Assembly (NCBI GenBank): GCA_002297185.1
Contig: DBJV01000013.1
Coordinates: 1-9,147, forward strand
Reading direction: 5' to 3'
From: Christensenella sp. UBA767
GTDB taxonomy: Bacteria; Bacillota; Clostridia; Christensenellales; CAG-917
Length of the DNA stretch: 9,147 bases
Shown here: positions 1 through 5,839 of the stretch, piece by piece
How the letters are laid out: the number at the start of each line of letters is the position of its first letter
How positions within the stretch are numbered: the stretch's first letter is position 1
The notes under the pieces: generated by a model
Databases searched by the model: none
Told to the model about the DNA's origin: nothing
Seen by the model: the letters and a program-made list of their open reading frames with translations, nothing else
Position numbers and translations under genes: made by a program

Positions 1-154
1 GTGTCCGGAAAGAGGGGGTTAACTATCATTTAGCGGAGTTACGACGCACTCTATTAGATTGTAAATATTTGCACGTATTTAAAATTTAATACCGTTAGAA
101 CATTTGTTTTTCGCAAAAATAGGGAAGAAATGCAATCTTTACAAAAATTGGGTA
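1..154. other. Left-edge AT-rich stretch with no supportable gene
   Basis: One plus-strand frame is open from the window edge (position 3) to a TAA at 87-89. It could be the last 28 codons of a gene, ending in residues like CKYLHVFKI. Its codons (TTA, CTA, CGA, CGG) differ from those favoured by the other genes here (CTC, CTT, TTG, CGT), and I recognise no family. On the minus strand an ATG at 29-27 could open a gene leaving the window (MIVNPLFPD), but it has no ribosome binding site. Neither is called as a gene. The rest, about 90-154, is AT-rich and I see nothing in it. Confidence 0.4.
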
Positions 155-183
155 TTGCAATCATATCACATATATGGTATATT
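155..183 (+). promoter_or_regulatory. Promoter of the 6S-like RNA
   Basis: TTGCAA at 155-160 is separated by exactly 17 bp from TATATT at 178-183. The dinucleotide TG at 175-176 makes this an extended -10. Predicted transcription start is near 190, about ten bases before the first strand of the closing stem of the RNA. It is one of the better housekeeping (SigA-type) promoters in the window. This is read from the sequence and not tested. Confidence 0.7.
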
Positions 184-189
184 GAAGAT

Positions 190-395
190 GATAAAAGTTT
201 CCTGCTAAGTTTGTGATGATGCTATGTTTTGAACCACAAATTTTATACGGGATGACGCGTCCGACATTATGCGGAGATGTCAGGCCTCATTTATATCGGA
301 GGAAGGCAGATACCGCACGGTAGTCTTTACCCACCCTGCTCGAACGGCGGGTTTATAAAATGGCATCACACGGCGGTGCGGGGCAATATGAACAA
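190..395 (+). ncRNA. Probable 6S RNA (SsrS)
   Basis: 6S RNA binds housekeeping RNA polymerase holoenzyme by mimicking an open promoter and tunes transcription in stationary phase. The call rests on four things. First, there is a strong promoter just upstream and an intrinsic terminator at the end, giving about 200 nt, the usual 6S length. Second, the ends pair over a long distance: CCTGC 201-205 with GCGGG 378-382, TGTGATG 212-218 with CATCACA 364-370, and ATTTTATA 240-247 with TATAAAAT 354-361. Third, the ends resemble conserved 6S termini: a 5' CCTGCTAAGTTTGT like the CTGAGATGTTCGC of E. coli, and a 3' CGGCGG followed by GGGG. Fourth, there is no plausible reading frame. Unpaired 219-239 would form one side of the central bubble. 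Local hairpins occur at 261-284, 285-302, 311-322 and 333-352. The family name is inference from recalled structure; a structured RNA of some kind is more certain than its identity. The exact 3' boundary before the terminator is approximate. Confidence 0.62.
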
Positions 396-427
396 AAACA
401 AACACTCGATTGAGCGTTTGTTTTTTT
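394..427 (+). terminator. Intrinsic terminator of the 6S-like RNA
   Basis: A nine-pair stem, CAAACACTC (399-407) with GAGCGTTTG (412-420), holds one A-C mismatch and a GATT loop. It is extended by A-T pairs from the A-run at 394-398 and followed by seven T residues (421-427). This is a textbook Rho-independent terminator for the upstream RNA. Confidence 0.8.
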
Positions 428-502
428 ATGTTGAAAATGCCTCAAAGTCCTTATTATTTTTACTGCTTTTTATCTTGGTCATTAATAATAACACCGTATT
501 TA

Positions 503-596
503 TTTGAAAACTCGTTCTCGTTTTTTTATATTCTTTTGAAAAATGCACTCTCGATTTTTCATATCATTTTGAAAACGTACTCTCGTTTTGTTCATA
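503..596. repeat. Three imperfect 32-33 bp tandem repeats, each a small hairpin
   Basis: The units begin near 503, 535 and 568. Each has the plan TTTGAAAA, then a CTCTCG-like core, then a T-rich arm ending in TTCATA or TTATATT. Each can fold: GAAAAC (506-511) with GTTTTT (520-525); GAAAAAT (538-544) with ATTTTTC (554-560); AAAACG (572-577) with CGTTTT (583-588). The arms change together between units while the loops keep CTC or CTCTCG, so the hairpin seems to be the preserved feature. The stretch 405-440, the terminator of the preceding RNA and its downstream TTGAAAATGC, looks like a more distant relative. The whole interval 428-700 lacks a credible gene; the 83-codon frame across it (410-661) has no ribosome binding site and a low-complexity composition dictated by the repeats. 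Confidence 0.6.
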
Positions 597-598
597 GA

Positions 599-614
599 AC
601 ATATGCGCATATGT
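599..614. promoter_or_regulatory. Perfect 16-bp palindrome, possible operator
   Basis: ACATATGCGCATATGT is perfectly self-complementary with no spacer. It lies between the hairpin repeats and the PAP2 promoters, about 90 bp upstream of the first candidate -35. The shape fits a binding site for a dimeric regulator, but no known consensus is recognised and no regulator gene is adjacent. Confidence 0.3.
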
Positions 615-700
615 CAATAGGCGAAGGGAAGTATTTGTTGAAAACGGCAGATTTTTTCTAAAATGTATTTCAATTTTATCAAAAATTTAGAATACTTTTA

Positions 701-729
701 TTGTAAATACGTCAAATTTGACCTAATAA
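701..729 (+). promoter_or_regulatory. Candidate upstream promoter P1 of the PAP2 gene, with a palindrome in its spacer
   Basis: TTGTAA (701-706), a 17-bp spacer, then TAATAA (724-729). The perfect 12-bp palindrome GTCAAATTTGAC (711-722) fills the spacer, where a bound protein would block polymerase. The half site GTCAAA recalls CtsR-type operators, but those are direct repeats, so this is not a CtsR box. This promoter is weaker than the one 50 bp downstream. Confidence 0.35.
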
Positions 730-750
730 TGGCAATTTTCAGATTTTGTC

Positions 751-779
751 TTGTAAATGTGGCAATAATATGGTAAAAT
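751..779 (+). promoter_or_regulatory. Main promoter P2 of the PAP2 gene
   Basis: TTGTAA (751-756), a 17-bp spacer and TAAAAT (774-779), with TGG at 771-773 giving an extended -10. The predicted start near 786 leaves a leader of about 32 nt. The AAGGGTGA element at 806-813 ends four bases before the ATG at 818 and acts as the ribosome binding site. Confidence 0.6.
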
Positions 780-817
780 TTGTATATTAAATAAACAAAA
801 CTCATAAGGGTGATTTT

Positions 818-2104
818 ATGAAATCTCTTTCTCTCAAAAATAAGACGATTATCGCAATCGTTTTGTTTGTGGCAATTTTTGCCGCACTTATTGCGATAGC
901 GTCCGTATTTGATTTCCAAGTAAGTCAAATTCTCACCAAAAACGCATTGAAATCGGGCGAGTATATCTCAAACGATCTTTACGGTGTCGTCGGCGAGGCT
1001 GTGGGAACGTCACCGATTTATATCGTACTTGCAGTATGCACGGCGATTTTGTGCTGGTTCTTCGCAAGAATGTACGACCAAAAATGGTGGGGCGTAACGC
1101 TTGCCGTGGTATTTGCGGTTGCAGGTGCGGTTGCATGGTGGTTCTATCTCAAAGACACCTTCAAATACGTTCTCGAGCATGCGGCGGCGCAAGTCGGCTC
1201 TACCGCAGGCGCAGTTGTCTATGAATTCCGTCATGACGGCGCGGTTATGGCAATAGAGTGGCTTATTGCACTCACATTCCAAGCACTCAATATCTTGGCA
1301 TTCAAGAATCTCAAAGCAGATACTCTCAAAAAACTTATTTGGTGGGTTATTGCGGTTGTTTCGGCGGTGGTCGTTGCAAATATCCTCATTATGATTATCA
1401 AAGACCCCGTCGGTCGTATGAGATACAGAGCAATCAACTCGGACGTAGGTCAACTTCTCATCGATACAAACGTCGTGCAAGGTTACACTCCGTGGTATAT
1501 CAGCAACGGTCAGCCTACCGATGATATTATAAAAATGTTTACAGACGTATATCCCGGCGCAAGTGACGCATTCAAGTCTTTCCCGTCCGGTCACACCTGT
1601 GCTGCCGGTATGTCGTATGCGCTCATTATGTTTCCCGATGTCATGGATTTCAAGAGTGAAAAGAGCAAAAAAGGCGTCAAAATTGCATGCTGGATTATCC
1701 CGATTGCAATCACGATGCTCGTTGCAATCAGCCGTATCGTGGTAGGCGCACACTATATGAGCGACGTTACGTTTGGCGGAACTCTTGCATTTGTGTGCAT
1801 GATCATTGCTCGTGAAATCTTCGTGTGCAAGGGAAGTCACTTCTTTGCATTGTTCCCGTCCGCAGCTCCCAAGAAACTCGCAAAAGTCGAAGAGGGCGTT
1901 GACGTCGATATCGCAGAGCAAGAAACCGAAGAGGACGAATTTGTTGACGAAATGGTTGAACAATCCGTTGAAGAAGTCGCATCAATCGACAAAGAATCTG
2001 TATCCGACGATAAAATCGAAGAGGCGGTTTTGAGCGAAGAGCAAGCCAACAAAGTCAGCCAAGAGATTGCGGACAATCTCCGCGACGGCGTAATAAGCGA
2101 ATAA
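818..2104 (+). CDS. PAP2-family membrane phosphatase with acidic C-terminal tail
   Basis: This is an integral membrane phosphatase of the PAP2 / phosphatidic acid phosphatase-like superfamily. Members remove phosphate from lipid phosphates or undecaprenyl pyrophosphate at the membrane; the substrate here cannot be told. All three family motifs are present in the 428 residues: C1 as K195-(X6)-R202, C2 as P256-S-G-H259, and C3 as S305-R-(X5)-H312-(X3)-D316. H259, H312 and D316 would be the phospho-acceptor and acid/base residues. In C1 the usual Pro after Arg is replaced by Tyr203. About seven or eight hydrophobic segments lie at roughly 10-30, 65-82, 90-110, 144-162, 172-194, 287-304 and 318-336. 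Residues from about 353 to 428 form a very acidic, probably disordered tail beyond the catalytic core, which is not part of the family fold. The start is fixed by the AAGGGTGA element. The gene appears monocistronic, between its own promoter(s) and a terminator. General class is secure; pathway (cell-wall lipid carrier recycling or phospholipid synthesis) is open. Confidence 0.88.
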   Translation: MKSLSLKNKTIIAIVLFVAIFAALIAIASVFDFQVSQILTKNALKSGEYISNDLYGVVGEAVGTSPIYIVLAVCTAILCWFFARMYDQKWWGVTLAVVFAVAGAVAWWFYLKDTFKYVLEHAAAQVGSTAGAVVYEFRHDGAVMAIEWLIALTFQALNILAFKNLKADTLKKLIWWVIAVVSAVVVANILIMIIKDPVGRMRYRAINSDVGQLLIDTNVVQGYTPWYISNGQPTDDIIKMFTDVYPGASDAFKSFPSGHTCAAGMSYALIMFPDVMDFKSEKSKKGVKIACWIIPIAITMLVAISRIVVGAHYMSDVTFGGTLAFVCMIIAREIFVCKGSHFFALFPSAAPKKLAKVEEGVDVDIAEQETEEDEFVDEMVEQSVEEVASIDKESVSDDKIEEAVLSEEQANKVSQEIADNLRDGVISE

Positions 2105-2171
2105 TCTCGATTGCCGCAAAACGACGTAATAAAATTACGTTTATCCTCAAAAATGACATAATTTTATATCA

Positions 2172-2198
2172 AAAAAGCCCTCGAAAAGAGGGCTTTTT
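2172..2198. terminator. Bidirectional terminator between PAP2 gene and rqcH
   Basis: The stem GCCCTC (2177-2182) with GAGGGC (2188-2193) is flanked by an A-run on the left and a T-run on the right, so it reads as an intrinsic terminator on both strands. It ends the PAP2 transcript and can stop rqcH transcripts from the other side. A second, AT-rich stem, ACGTAAT (2124-2130) with ATTACGT (2134-2140), sits between it and the PAP2 stop codon. Confidence 0.85.
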
Positions 2199-2301
2199 CA
2201 TATAGTTTTTAGTTTTGTTGTTTTTTATAAGATGATATTGATATTTTATTTATCGTCATTTTTTCTTTGTTGCCGATACTTTTTTACTCGTCGCAAAATT
2301 A

Positions 2302-2332
2302 CAATAGTGAAGAGTAAAGGACTTTGCTATTG
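2302..2332 (-). terminator. Weak hairpin just after the rqcH stop
   Basis: CAATAG (2302-2307) pairs with CTATTG (2327-2332), with further interrupted pairing inside and an AAAGG loop. Read on the minus strand, it lies seven bases after the rqcH stop codon and is followed within a few bases by TTTT. It may be a first, leaky terminator or a 3'-end stabiliser before the stronger shared one at 2172-2198. The remaining interval 2199-2301 is AT-rich and holds no gene. Confidence 0.3.
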
Positions 2333-2338
2333 AATATT

Positions 2339-4045
2339 TTATTTCAGCAACTCTTTATGCTCGTTTGGCGTTGCAATAAGCGTTTTGTAGTTGACGTAGA
2401 TGACTTGACCGGGATGTCCGTTGGGTTTGCGCTTGACGTTGCGGCGTTCGGTGTAGTCAACCTCTTGACTTGCCTGTTTTGTGCTTGCGGTGATTTCGCC
2501 TGCGATTTTCAGCACGTTTTCGGGGACTTCTTTGCCTTCCGTCAGGATAATCGTATGTGCGCCGTGTTCGTTTTTGAGGTGCATCCAGATATCGCTCGAC
2601 GATGCGATTTTGAAAGTCAATTCGTCGTTTTGGATGTTATTCTTGCCTCTGTAAACGGTGAATCCGTCAATGACGTAAACGTAGGGCGGTTCGGGCTTTT
2701 CTCTGCGCACTTTATTCTTTTGCGATTTCTTTTTCGTGCCGCCGAGAAGTTCCAACTCTTCCTCGATTGCGCTCGTTTGGCTCTCGTAGGGGAGCGAGGC
2801 AATTTCCTCTTCGATAGACTTGACGTATTCGAGCAAATCCCTGTCCTCAATCAATTTTTTGCTGACAAATTCCTTTGCTCTTTTAAGTTTATTATACTTT
2901 GTATAATAAGCGGTGCTATTTTTGGACGGCGTAAGGCGCGCGTCGAGCGGAATAACCACTTCGGTATTGTCGTAATAATTGAGGCATTTCACGCTCTCGT
3001 CGCCTTTTTTGATGCGGTAAATATTGCTTACGATAAGTTCACCGTACAACTTTAGGGTGTCCATATCCTCGCACTCTTTGAGGCGTTGCAAATCTATGGC
3101 GATATTCTTTTCTACCTTTTGATGCAAGCGTTTTGCAATGGTCGCAAGCGATTTCAAGCGCGCTTTGTTGCGGATATCCTTGTCGCAATCGGTGGTGAGT
3201 GCGTCGTACGCCTCACTCATCGTAGCGAATTTGCGTACGTTGCTCTTGTCCTCGTCGGCAAGAGAGCGGTAAACCATTGGATACGCGTCTTTTCCGCCAA
3301 TAATACAGGGCTGAAAACTCGGTGAATAAGTATCGAAAGCCGCAAATTCCTCAAGCGTTTTATATAGTCTTTCCTTGTCGTTTTGGGACAGGGAAGATAC
3401 GGACGTATCGAGATTTGCACGGAGCAAAAACTCGTTTATCGTCGCTCCCGAAAATCCCGAAATATTGTCTTGAATAAACTTGTGCAAGTCGCCGCCCGAA
3501 AAATTGTCAAAAACACCGAAACAATCGGTTAGATAACTGGTTTTCTTTTGAATTACAGGTGAATATTTAACGCCTCGCAATACGACGTGATTGCGCTCGA
3601 CGTCGAGCGGAAGATGCTTGACCGCATCCAAAATCACAAGGTTTTCGTCCGTGAAAACGATGTTTGAATACCTGTTCATAATCTCAACGAAAAGATAGAA
3701 CGTGGCGTCGTCGCGCATCTCGGTTTTCGCATTCAATTTGAGATAAATAATGCGGTCGTTATTGTAGATGCCGATTTGCTCGATGCTTGCGTTGAGAAGG
3801 TATTTGCGCATAAGCATACAAAGGTTGGGAGCAACCATTGGGCTTTGTTTTTTGCTTTGCGTGAGGTGAATACGGGGCGCGCCTGCGTTGCACGAAAGAA
3901 CGAGGCAAACGTTTTTGCCTTTCGAGCGCATAAAAAAGCGCAACTCGTCAACTTCGGGTTGTTGAATTTTGTCTATTCTCGCGCCTTGCAGGGATGAATT
4001 GAGTTCTTTTGCAAGCGTGTTTAATGCAAATAAGTCGCTACCCAT
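2339..4045 (-). CDS. rqcH: Ribosome quality control protein RqcH (NFACT family)
   Basis: RqcH is the bacterial homologue of eukaryotic NEMF/Rqc2. It binds 50S subunits that hold a stalled peptidyl-tRNA and recruits alanine-tRNA to extend the chain with a C-terminal Ala tail, a degradation mark. The 568-residue product has the expected order: an NFACT-N domain (about 1-130), a helix-hairpin-helix and long helical/coiled-coil middle (about 170-440), a basic linker (438-450) and an NFACT-R domain (about 455-550, with the SSSDIWMHLKN motif). The pair D97-R98 in NNDRII occupies the same numbers as the tRNA-binding D97/R98 shown essential in B. subtilis RqcH. The open frame continues 22 codons upstream to an ATG at 4111, but MGSDLFALNTLAKEL at 4045 matches the family N-terminus and a promoter lies in the extra stretch, so 4045 is chosen. 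No Shine-Dalgarno precedes it; see the promoter entry. Older annotations call such proteins fibronectin-binding proteins. The gene is divergent from tig. Confidence 0.93.
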   Translation of the reverse strand: MGSDLFALNTLAKELNSSLQGARIDKIQQPEVDELRFFMRSKGKNVCLVLSCNAGAPRIHLTQSKKQSPMVAPNLCMLMRKYLLNASIEQIGIYNNDRIIYLKLNAKTEMRDDATFYLFVEIMNRYSNIVFTDENLVILDAVKHLPLDVERNHVVLRGVKYSPVIQKKTSYLTDCFGVFDNFSGGDLHKFIQDNISGFSGATINEFLLRANLDTSVSSLSQNDKERLYKTLEEFAAFDTYSPSFQPCIIGGKDAYPMVYRSLADEDKSNVRKFATMSEAYDALTTDCDKDIRNKARLKSLATIAKRLHQKVEKNIAIDLQRLKECEDMDTLKLYGELIVSNIYRIKKGDESVKCLNYYDNTEVVIPLDARLTPSKNSTAYYTKYNKLKRAKEFVSKKLIEDRDLLEYVKSIEEEIASLPYESQTSAIEEELELLGGTKKKSQKNKVRREKPEPPYVYVIDGFTVYRGKNNIQNDELTFKIASSSDIWMHLKNEHGAHTIILTEGKEVPENVLKIAGEITASTKQASQEVDYTERRNVKRKPNGHPGQVIYVNYKTLIATPNEHKELLK

Positions 4046-4051
4046 ACGATT

Positions 4052-4080
4052 ATGATAGCAAAAAGCGCGGATTTTTACAA
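4052..4080 (-). promoter_or_regulatory. rqcH promoter giving a leaderless mRNA
   Basis: On the minus strand TTGTAA (plus-strand 4080-4075) is followed after exactly 17 bp by TATCAT (4057-4052). The A of the rqcH start codon (4045) is the seventh base after the -10, the usual initiation position, so the mRNA would begin with AUG. This agrees with the absence of any purine-rich ribosome binding site in front of the start. Confidence 0.5.
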
Positions 4081-4121
4081 TAAAAATCGCAAAAATGTGA
4101 CACAATACCACGCAATAATAT

Positions 4122-4150
4122 TTGATTTTTATGTGCGCGTATGATATAAT
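4122..4150 (+). promoter_or_regulatory. tig promoter
   Basis: TTGATT (4122-4127), a 17-bp spacer, then a perfect TATAAT (4145-4150) with TGA at 4142-4144 as extended -10. The predicted start is near 4157, giving a leader of about 56 nt. It probably drives tig and, at least in part, clpP and clpX behind it. Confidence 0.72.
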
Positions 4151-4183
4151 TCTACTACTTGTAATGAAAATATATATCCGTAT

Positions 4184-4208
4184 GCGCCAATGCGCGTCGG
4201 AATGGAGG
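4184..4208 (+). promoter_or_regulatory. tig leader: small GC hairpin and ribosome binding site
   Basis: GCGC (4184-4187) pairs with GCGC (4192-4195) around a CAAT loop, eight bases upstream of GGAGG (4204-4208). The GGAGG is four bases from the ATG at 4213 and fixes the tig start. The hairpin is short, so a regulatory role is only possible. Confidence 0.5.
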
Positions 4209-4212
4209 ACAA

Positions 4213-5619
4213 ATGGACTACACAGTAGAAAAGTTGGAAAAGAGCCAAGTCAAGTTCAACTACGTGGTTGACAAGGACGCTTTCAACACGGCAATCAAGC
4301 AAGCGTATGAAAAGACGAAACACAAATACGCAGTTCCCGGTTTCAGAAAAGGACACGCACCTCAAAAAGTGATTGAGGGAATGTATGGCGCAGGCGTATT
4401 TTTCAGCGATGCCGTAAACGAACTCATTGATGCGTCTTTGAACGAACTCGAAACCAAGGACGAATACGATTTCGTAGCAGTCGATAGCGTATGCGACGTC
4501 GATATGACGGACGATGGCGGCGTTAAGTATTCAATCGTTATGGTTGTCAAACCCGAAGTTACTCTCGGTCAATATAAAGGCTTGAACGTGGCAAAGAAAG
4601 CAGTCAAAGTCACGGCAAAGCAAGTTGATGAAAGAATTGCTCAAGAGCAAGAAAAACAAGCTCGTCTTATCGAAGTCGAGACCGCAGCCGCAAACGGCAA
4701 CACCGTCACGATGGATTTCGTCGGTAGCGTAAACGGTGAGAAGTTTGAAGGCGGCAGCGCAGAGAACTATGATCTCGAACTCGGCAGCAACACGTTTATC
4801 CCCGGCTTTGAAGATCAACTCGTAGGCGTCAAAGCAGGCGAAGTCAAAGACGTCAAAGTCACTTTCCCCGAGAACTATCAAGCGGAAAATCTTGCAGGCA
4901 AAGAGGCAGTGTTCACTTGCACTATCAAGGCTGTCAAAGTCAAAGAATTGCCGACCGTTGACGACGAATTCGTAAAAGAAATCTCCGAGTTCGACACTCT
5001 TGCAGAGTACAAAGCAGACGTAAAAGCACAACTCACCAAAGAGGCACAAGAGAAGGCAGACAGAGATTTTGAGGACGAAGTGGTTGAAAAGATCGTCGAT
5101 TCTTCCAAGGTTGAAGTTCCTGCGGCAATGATCGAGCGCGAGGCAGACGAAATGGTACACGAGTTTGAATATCGTCTTATGTACCAAGGTCTCAAACTTG
5201 AAGATTACCTCAAATATCTCAACATGACGAGAGACCAACTTGTCGATCAATACAAAGATCAAGCGGCAAAGACCGTCAAAGTGCGTCTCGTTATGGAGGC
5301 TCTCATCAAGGCGGAAAACCTCACGATCGAGGACAAAGACATCGAAGAGAAGATGGCAAAATTTGCAGAGCAAAGCTCTCAAACCGTCGAAGAATTCAAG
5401 AAATCTCTCCACAAAGAACAAGTTGATTATATCGTCAACTCCATCATGAACGAGAAACTTCTCGACATGCTCACCAAAGAGAACCTTGCAAAAAAGACTA
5501 CTGCAAAGAAAGCGGACGCAGAAGTTGAAGTAAAAGACGACACAAAGACCGAGGAAAAGAAACCTGCTGCCAAAAAAACCACCAAAAAAGCAGCAAAACC
5601 CGCAACCGACGCAGAATAA
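4213..5619 (+). CDS. tig: Trigger factor, ribosome-bound chaperone and peptidyl-prolyl isomerase
   Basis: Trigger factor docks at the ribosomal tunnel exit and shields and folds nascent chains. The 468-residue product has all three domains. The N-terminal ribosome-binding domain (about 1-110) carries the docking signature G43-F-R-K-G47 on its loop. The FKBP-type prolyl isomerase domain (about 160-243) starts near GNTVTMDF and includes the VNGEKFEGG and IPGFEDQLVG segments. The helical C-terminal chaperone domain spans about 245-425. A Lys/Ala/Thr/Glu-rich tail (about 426-468, e.g. KPAAKKTTKKAAKP) follows and makes the protein longer than the usual ~430 residues; it is probably disordered. The start is fixed by GGAGG at 4204-4208. 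tig is the first gene of the tig-clpP-clpX block, separated from clpP by 220 bp, so separate control of clpP is possible. Identification is secure. Confidence 0.97.
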   Translation: MDYTVEKLEKSQVKFNYVVDKDAFNTAIKQAYEKTKHKYAVPGFRKGHAPQKVIEGMYGAGVFFSDAVNELIDASLNELETKDEYDFVAVDSVCDVDMTDDGGVKYSIVMVVKPEVTLGQYKGLNVAKKAVKVTAKQVDERIAQEQEKQARLIEVETAAANGNTVTMDFVGSVNGEKFEGGSAENYDLELGSNTFIPGFEDQLVGVKAGEVKDVKVTFPENYQAENLAGKEAVFTCTIKAVKVKELPTVDDEFVKEISEFDTLAEYKADVKAQLTKEAQEKADRDFEDEVVEKIVDSSKVEVPAAMIEREADEMVHEFEYRLMYQGLKLEDYLKYLNMTRDQLVDQYKDQAAKTVKVRLVMEALIKAENLTIEDKDIEEKMAKFAEQSSQTVEEFKKSLHKEQVDYIVNSIMNEKLLDMLTKENLAKKTTAKKADAEVEVKDDTKTEEKKPAAKKTTKKAAKPATDAE

Positions 5620-5674
5620 GTAGCGAAGGCTTTGTGTAAAATTTAAGTGTTTTGACAAAAACATATATGCTCGT

Positions 5675-5706
5675 CTTTCCGCTTGCAACGTTTTGCAAGC
5701 GGAAAG
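5675..5706 (+). other. Perfect 14-bp hairpin between tig and clpP
   Basis: CTTTCCGCTTGCAA (5675-5688) pairs without mismatch with TTGCAAGCGGAAAG (5693-5706) around a CGTT tetraloop. No T-run follows on either strand, so it is not a standard intrinsic terminator. It starts 56 bases after the tig stop codon. It could be an RNase III target, a 3'-end stabiliser of tig mRNA, a Rho-independent pause, or a protein-binding palindrome. The rest of 5620-5839 has no gene and no convincing promoter; a TTGACA at 5652-5657 has no matching -10. Confidence 0.75.
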
Positions 5707-5813
5707 CGTATAAGCAAACCAAATATTGCAATTAGTGCGAAAAATCTCGAAAATGCCGCAAAATCGCGTAATTTTAGAGGTTTTGAACGCTCTTGCAACC
5801 AAAATCGAACGAT

Positions 5814-5834
5814 ACCGCACAAGGCGGTCGGAGG
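5814..5834 (+). promoter_or_regulatory. clpP leader: GC-rich hairpin against the ribosome binding site
   Basis: ACCGC (5814-5818) pairs with GCGGT (5824-5828), and GGAGG (5830-5834) begins two bases later, five bases before the ATG at 5840. The site decides the clpP start: the same frame is open back to 5714, with a TTG at 5726 and an ATG at 5753, but neither has a ribosome binding site. Confidence 0.55.
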
Positions 5835-5839
5835 ATACA

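Noticed and set aside
281..322. Possible signal recognition particle RNA core (GTCAGGCC ... GGAAGGCAG)
   Set aside because: The string resembles the SRP helix 8 consensus, but the GGAA is not in the apical tetraloop and the surrounding long-range pairing fits a 6S-like architecture better.
503..596. CRISPR array
   Set aside because: Units are tandem without unique spacers, too divergent and too few, and no cas gene is present.
277..661. Small open frames across the 6S-like RNA and repeat region (277-507 and 410-661)
   Set aside because: They cross an intrinsic terminator or a tandem repeat, lack ribosome binding sites and have Phe/Leu/Ile-rich products typical of AT-rich non-coding DNA.
711..722. 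CtsR or CIRCE heat-shock operator
   Set aside because: CtsR sites are direct heptad repeats and CIRCE is TTAGCACTC-N9-GAGTGCTAA; neither is found here or before tig, clpP or clpX.
1010..1963. 317-codon open frame antisense to the PAP2 gene
   Set aside because: Shadow of a gene with all its catalytic motifs on the other strand; His/Cys-rich product without family resemblance.
2324..3055. 243-codon open frame opposite rqcH
   Set aside because: Covers the conserved NFACT-R domain of rqcH on the other strand and has no independent support.
4046..4111. N-terminal extension of RqcH to ATG 4111
   Set aside because: The extra 22 residues are absent from the family, the stretch holds the promoter, and conservation begins at MGSDLFALN.
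5726..5839. N-terminal extension of ClpP from TTG 5726 or ATG 5753
   Set aside because: No ribosome binding site at either; GGAGG before ATG 5840 and family length support the shorter form.
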